Below, piece after piece: positions 60,538-64,000 of a stretch of DNA of 64,000 bases. How positions within the stretch are numbered: the stretch's first letter is position 1; every line of letters starts with the position of its first letter. The DNA is taken from positions 57,619,338 through 57,683,337 of the forward strand of contig NC_063452.1 in NCBI RefSeq assembly GCF_020379485.1, read 5' to 3'. The DNA is from Brassica napus (taxonomy: Eukaryota > Streptophyta > Magnoliopsida > Brassicales > Brassicaceae). The notes under the pieces are model-generated. The model ran no database searches. It had not been told where the DNA came from and was given only the letters and a program-made list of their open reading frames with translations. The position numbers and the translations under genes are program-made.

Positions 60538-62523
60538 AAATTCCACCCGGATAACGCGTAAAGCTACAGCCTGCGTTTCCTTTGACCTTAAGTTTTCTAA
60601 AGTTGCCAGTGTAGTGGTGGTTAAGGAGAACATAAGCATCATTAGGGCTGTAGCCGTATGGTGCCAAAATAAACTCACCCATCAGAGTGGTGCCTTTGAT
60701 GAAAAAACCCCTACATAAATTCTTCCAAGGTTCAACACTGAAAGTAAGTGTCTTCAACCATTTATGTTCTTCATCATCTTGATCCATAACCCACACATCA
60801 AACATGTATGTTGATGTTCTGGTGGGTATTGCTACTTTCCCTTGGTAGTTTAAAATCACAACGTGAGAATATTGATCCTCCTCGGATAGTACAGTCTCTG
60901 TGGGTACTCTGGTAACAAGATGAAACTTTTCAGACCTCAAATCAAATCTTATTACGCTGTGTTGCTTCACACTAATGCCAGTTTCAGCTAAATAATATAT
61001 AAAACCATCTATGCACACACCGCTAGACCAAGGACTGTGAGGGATGCTACATTGTACCATTCTCCATGATGGTTTCTTATGATGCTCAGACGATGGCCCT
61101 TGAAAATTAGGACCACGCTGTGCTTCCGTCATGCACAATACTTTATGAGAAATTTCTGGGTTCACCCCCTAGGGTCAACCTCCGAGTTCACCCTCTAGGA
61201 TCAACCTCTAGGTTCACCAACCAATAGTGTTTTAGTATTTGATATTTGATATCTTTTAAAAAAGGAAATAAAATTGAATATCCAAATTAGATTATATATT
61301 TAAAATAAAATAATAAAAATACATAAAAATAGTTACAAAAAATAAATAAATTAATATTGTTAAATCTTCAGAAAAATACTAAACCCTATACCCTAAATCC
61401 TAAACCCTAAACCCTAAACGTTAAACCTTAAACTTTGGATAAACTCTAAACCGTTGGAAAATCTTAAACCCTAAATCATACATTAAAAACTAAATTTTAC
61501 TAAAACTAAACCCTAAATCCTAATCACTAAACCCTAAACCCTTGGATAAACCCTAAACCCTTGGGTAAACTCTGAACCCTTGGATAAATCATAAACTCTA
61601 GTGTTAATTTTAAATATTTTTGATTTAGAGTTTATGATTTATCCAAGGGTTCAGGGTTTATCCAAGAGTTTAGGGTTTAGTGATTAGAGTTTAGGGTTTA
61701 GTGTTATTAAGATTTAGTTTTTAATGTATGATTTAGGGTTTAAAATTTTCCAATGGTTTATGGTTTATCCAAGATTTAAGGTTTATAATTTAGGGTTTAG
61801 AGTTTAGGATTTAGGGTATAGGATTTAGTATTTTGCTAAAAGTTTATCAATATTTATTTATTTATTTTTTGTAACTATTTTTATGTATTTTTATTGTTTT
61901 ATTTTAAAAATATAATCTTATTTGAAAATTCAATTTTGTTTCATTTTTTAAAATATATCAAATATCAAATACTCAAACACTCTAGGGGTGAACCCAATAA
62001 TTTCTCATACTTTATACTGATCACTAACTGAATCATATCCGAAAAAACTGTTTGCGTCCTTTCTTCTGGTTCTGACTCTAGGTAAAGCTATGGACTTACC
62101 CGTGGTCGGGTTAACTATGAACTGTTCTTGACCATATCCAGTACATAGTAAGCCATTCACGTAATGGGCAAGATACACATGATTTGGTAATGGACATGAT
62201 GAGCGTGAGAGGAAAGACGATGAGAAGAAATACCAATCTTCCTTTTCGAAATATCTTTCTTTTCCATACTGACCATTGAAAGCCATAAGGAAACGAGGTT
62301 GAGACGAACAAGAGCCAAGCGGGAAAGATTTGATAAATTCTCGACTGCCGATGATGGTAGCCCATAACTTGGATACTAGAAGAAACCTAGCTACGGATTT
62401 CACAGGCAATCTCCCAAAAATCTCTATCACCAAGTCTAGAGGGAGTACATTAAAAGGTGCTTGAGGTTAGTGGAGTAGTGGTCACGTTGGTTTTATACGT
62501 TTTGCTGCGTGTGATCATCATCT
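60538..62523 (-). pseudogene. F-box protein with FBA-type domain, copy 2 (two insertions)
   Basis: Homologue of 42407-43565. Reading 62523 downwards: MMITRSK, a probable one-base frameshift near 62,453, then VIEIFGRLPVKSVARFLLVS and the start of the FBA region to SVSDQYKV (62016). The 860-bp element at 61147-62006 follows, then the frame resumes exactly with LCMTEAQ at 61137 and runs through GVCIDGFIYYLAE and FDVWVMDQDDEEHKWLK to RYPGGI at 60538. There the CACTA element breaks the gene; the last codons are on its far side at 52724-52756. Without the insertions most of the frame is open, so the insertions are recent relative to the gene's own decay. Confidence 0.88.
61147..62006. mobile_element. 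Hairpin-shaped Mutator-like MITE in the F-box gene
   Basis: An 860-bp element flanked by the 9-bp direct repeat ATACTTTAT (61138-61146, 62007-62015), the size expected of Mutator-like elements. Ends: GAGAAATTTCTGGGTTCACC and, reverse complement, GAGAAATTATTGGGTTCACC. Almost the whole element is two arms of about 400 bp in inverted orientation around a short loop near 61,600-61,630. The arms contain many AAACCCTAA words, which resemble telomere repeats but are irregular. The left arm has about 45 extra bp near its tip. No ORF. Confidence 0.88.
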
Positions 62524-62640
62524 ATGCTTGTTTCTAAACCCTAAAATATATTTTTCTCTCCGCCTACTCTTTGCTTTTCTGTTTTCTCTACTCTCTTTTC
62601 TCTTTTAAGGGAGAGGTGTGTAAGTTAAACAATCTTATAT
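62524..62640 (-). promoter_or_regulatory. Upstream flank of F-box copy 2
   Basis: Matches 43566-43655, upstream of copy 1. It is interrupted after 'aacaatcttata' by the insertion at 62641. Confidence 0.5.
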
Positions 62641-63675
62641 TCGCGCCTTGCGCGAGATAAACATTATATATATAAATTATTTTATGTATTATATGTTCTT
62701 ACATATTATGAAATAATAAATATATATTGAATAATTAAAAGTCAGTAACTATTACATATATAATTAAATTGGTGCGAATGTATAAATCAATTTTATTAAT
62801 CCAAACAATTTTTTAAAAATTTTGATAGGATATGTAATTAAATTTAAATGATATTAACATACATAGTATATTTTTAATATTAATGTCTATTAAATGATGC
62901 TTTCCACTCATATGTTTTTCTTATCATGTGTATCTTTAATAGCAAAAACTTTAAATTACTGATAACAAATTTTCATTGTGGGATTAATAATTTTAGTAAT
63001 TTATAATTTTAAAAATTTTATCAATGTTAGTTCAAAACTTTTATCAAAAACAATTATTCAAAGTAAATTTTGAAATTAAAATATTTATTTATTCAATATG
63101 GTTTATAGTTTAATTTAGAATGATATATATACATATATATTTTAAATCTTAATGATTAATTAAATTAGACTTTTATTTAAATGATTTTGTAATCATTTGT
63201 ATTTTGTCATAACAAAAATTTTAAACCATGGATCGCAAAATTTGAATGTGAGACTTTTAACAGTTTTAGTAATTTATAGTCGTTTTTTAAAATTCAAAAT
63301 ATAACATATACAGAAAAATCTAAATTTTTATAATATGGTTATTGTGATTTTTTTAAATTATTTTAATAGTTTAAAATTAAACAAATTTGATAGAAGATAC
63401 ATTATTTTTTTATCAGATCTTTATTATTCAAAATCATTAATTGTCATATATACTTTAGCCACATTAGGCAATTCCGTAATCTTTATTTAAGGAAATAATA
63501 AATGACATTAATAATAAATTTATGGTTAGTTTAATAAAAAACTTATCATATAATTAGATGTACCAACATATTTTTCTAATAATTCTAAGAATCATCCTAG
63601 TGATGACACGTGACTACAAAAAGTAGTTGTAATGTTTCACAAATAATATATGATATATATATATATATATATAGG
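62641..63675 (-). mobile_element. Probable minus-strand Helitron
   Basis: About 1.03 kb of AT-rich DNA absent from the matching place in copy 1 (about 43655). Read on the minus strand it starts CTATATATATATATATAT, with CACGTGTCATC about 60 bp in, and ends with the hairpin word CTCGCGCAAGGCGCGA. These are Helitron-like ends, although the last bases do not form a clean CTRR. A TA microsatellite lies at 63652-63674. Confidence 0.5.
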
Positions 63676-64000
63676 TCTTGGTTAAAAACCTTAGATTAGA
63701 TCTAACCCTAGTAAATCTCTCTAGCTCCAGACACCAAAAGCGCTAAATTAAAAAAAAAGGTTGCTATATAGACATGTCGATTAGCACCAAACCCGGAGCC
63801 ACCCTCTTAGTCTTATAAAATATTGGATATGAACTTAATTATATGAATCCATAAACAAATTGGGCTTAAATTCATTTGGGTTGGTTAGAGCCAACCCGAC
63901 AATTTAAAATTGTATTTTTAGAAAAGATAATATCTCGCTTTTTTGTGCGTAAATTATGTTGTTTAAATCAATAAAATATATAGGTTTTTGGTTTATTACA
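63676..64000 (-). repeat. Continuation of the F-box upstream duplication
   Basis: 'taggtcttggttaaa...agatctaaccctagtaaatctctct' at 63675 matches 43657 onwards, and similarity continues weakly to the window end. The duplicated F-box unit is therefore at least about 1.5 kb, larger than the coding region. No gene. Confidence 0.6.

Noticed and set aside
60004..60554. Open frames with SEYSDG-like repeats
   Set aside because: They are translations of CACTA subterminal repeats.
61380..61830. AAACCCTAA runs as interstitial telomere DNA
   Set aside because: The repeats are irregular and confined to the arms of a transposable element with defined ends and a 9-bp duplication.

Overview
The window is plant nuclear DNA, most likely from a Brassica (Brassicaceae). 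The genes have GT-AG introns, the intergenic DNA is AT-rich, and most recognisable proteins are close to those of Arabidopsis thaliana. Their order matches one Arabidopsis chromosome 5 segment read downwards: SEP1 (AT5G15800), RING protein (15790), Ole e 1/extensin (15780), GNA1 (15770), PSRP3 (15760), IMP3 (15750, here only broken copies), RRT1 (15740), CRLK2 (15730), a CLEL/GOLVEN-like peptide exon, and RPOTmp (15700, here damaged). AGI numbers and similarities are from memory of the families, not from a search.

Layout. 1-11,650: five compact, apparently intact genes: SEP1 (+), RING (-), Ole e 1/extensin (+), GNA1 (+), PSRP3 (-), with a Stowaway-like MITE and a tRNA-derived SINE between. 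12,200-25,600: a transposon-rich block made of a tandem segmental duplication (copy A about 12,541-21,355; copy B about 21,612-25,581). Both copies carry a decayed IMP3 gene. Copy A also carries a 2.77-kb Helitron (with a 1.59-kb solo LTR inside), a hAT MITE, a 1.72-kb Mutator-like element and a short poly(A) retro-insertion. Copy B keeps recognisable empty sites for the Helitron, the MULE and the retro-insertion, so those limits can be read almost to the base. 28,370-41,372: RRT1 (+), CRLK2 (-), a one-exon CLEL-like relic or gene (-), and an RPOTmp copy (+) with a premature stop and splice defects. 42,400-64,000: two related F-box genes (-), both broken, pushed apart by a degenerate Ty1/copia element (46.2-52.1 kb) and a complete 7.8-kb CACTA element (52,757-60,537). 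The CACTA element sits in the 3' end of the second F-box gene, and an 860-bp hairpin-shaped Mutator-like element interrupts its middle.

The intact genes are housekeeping or developmental: floral organ identity, UDP-GlcNAc synthesis, plastid translation, pectin synthesis and a calmodulin-regulated kinase. They are unlinked in function and are kept together by ancestry. The decayed IMP3 and RPOTmp copies fit a polyploid-derived genome in which paralogues elsewhere carry the function; that last point is inference.
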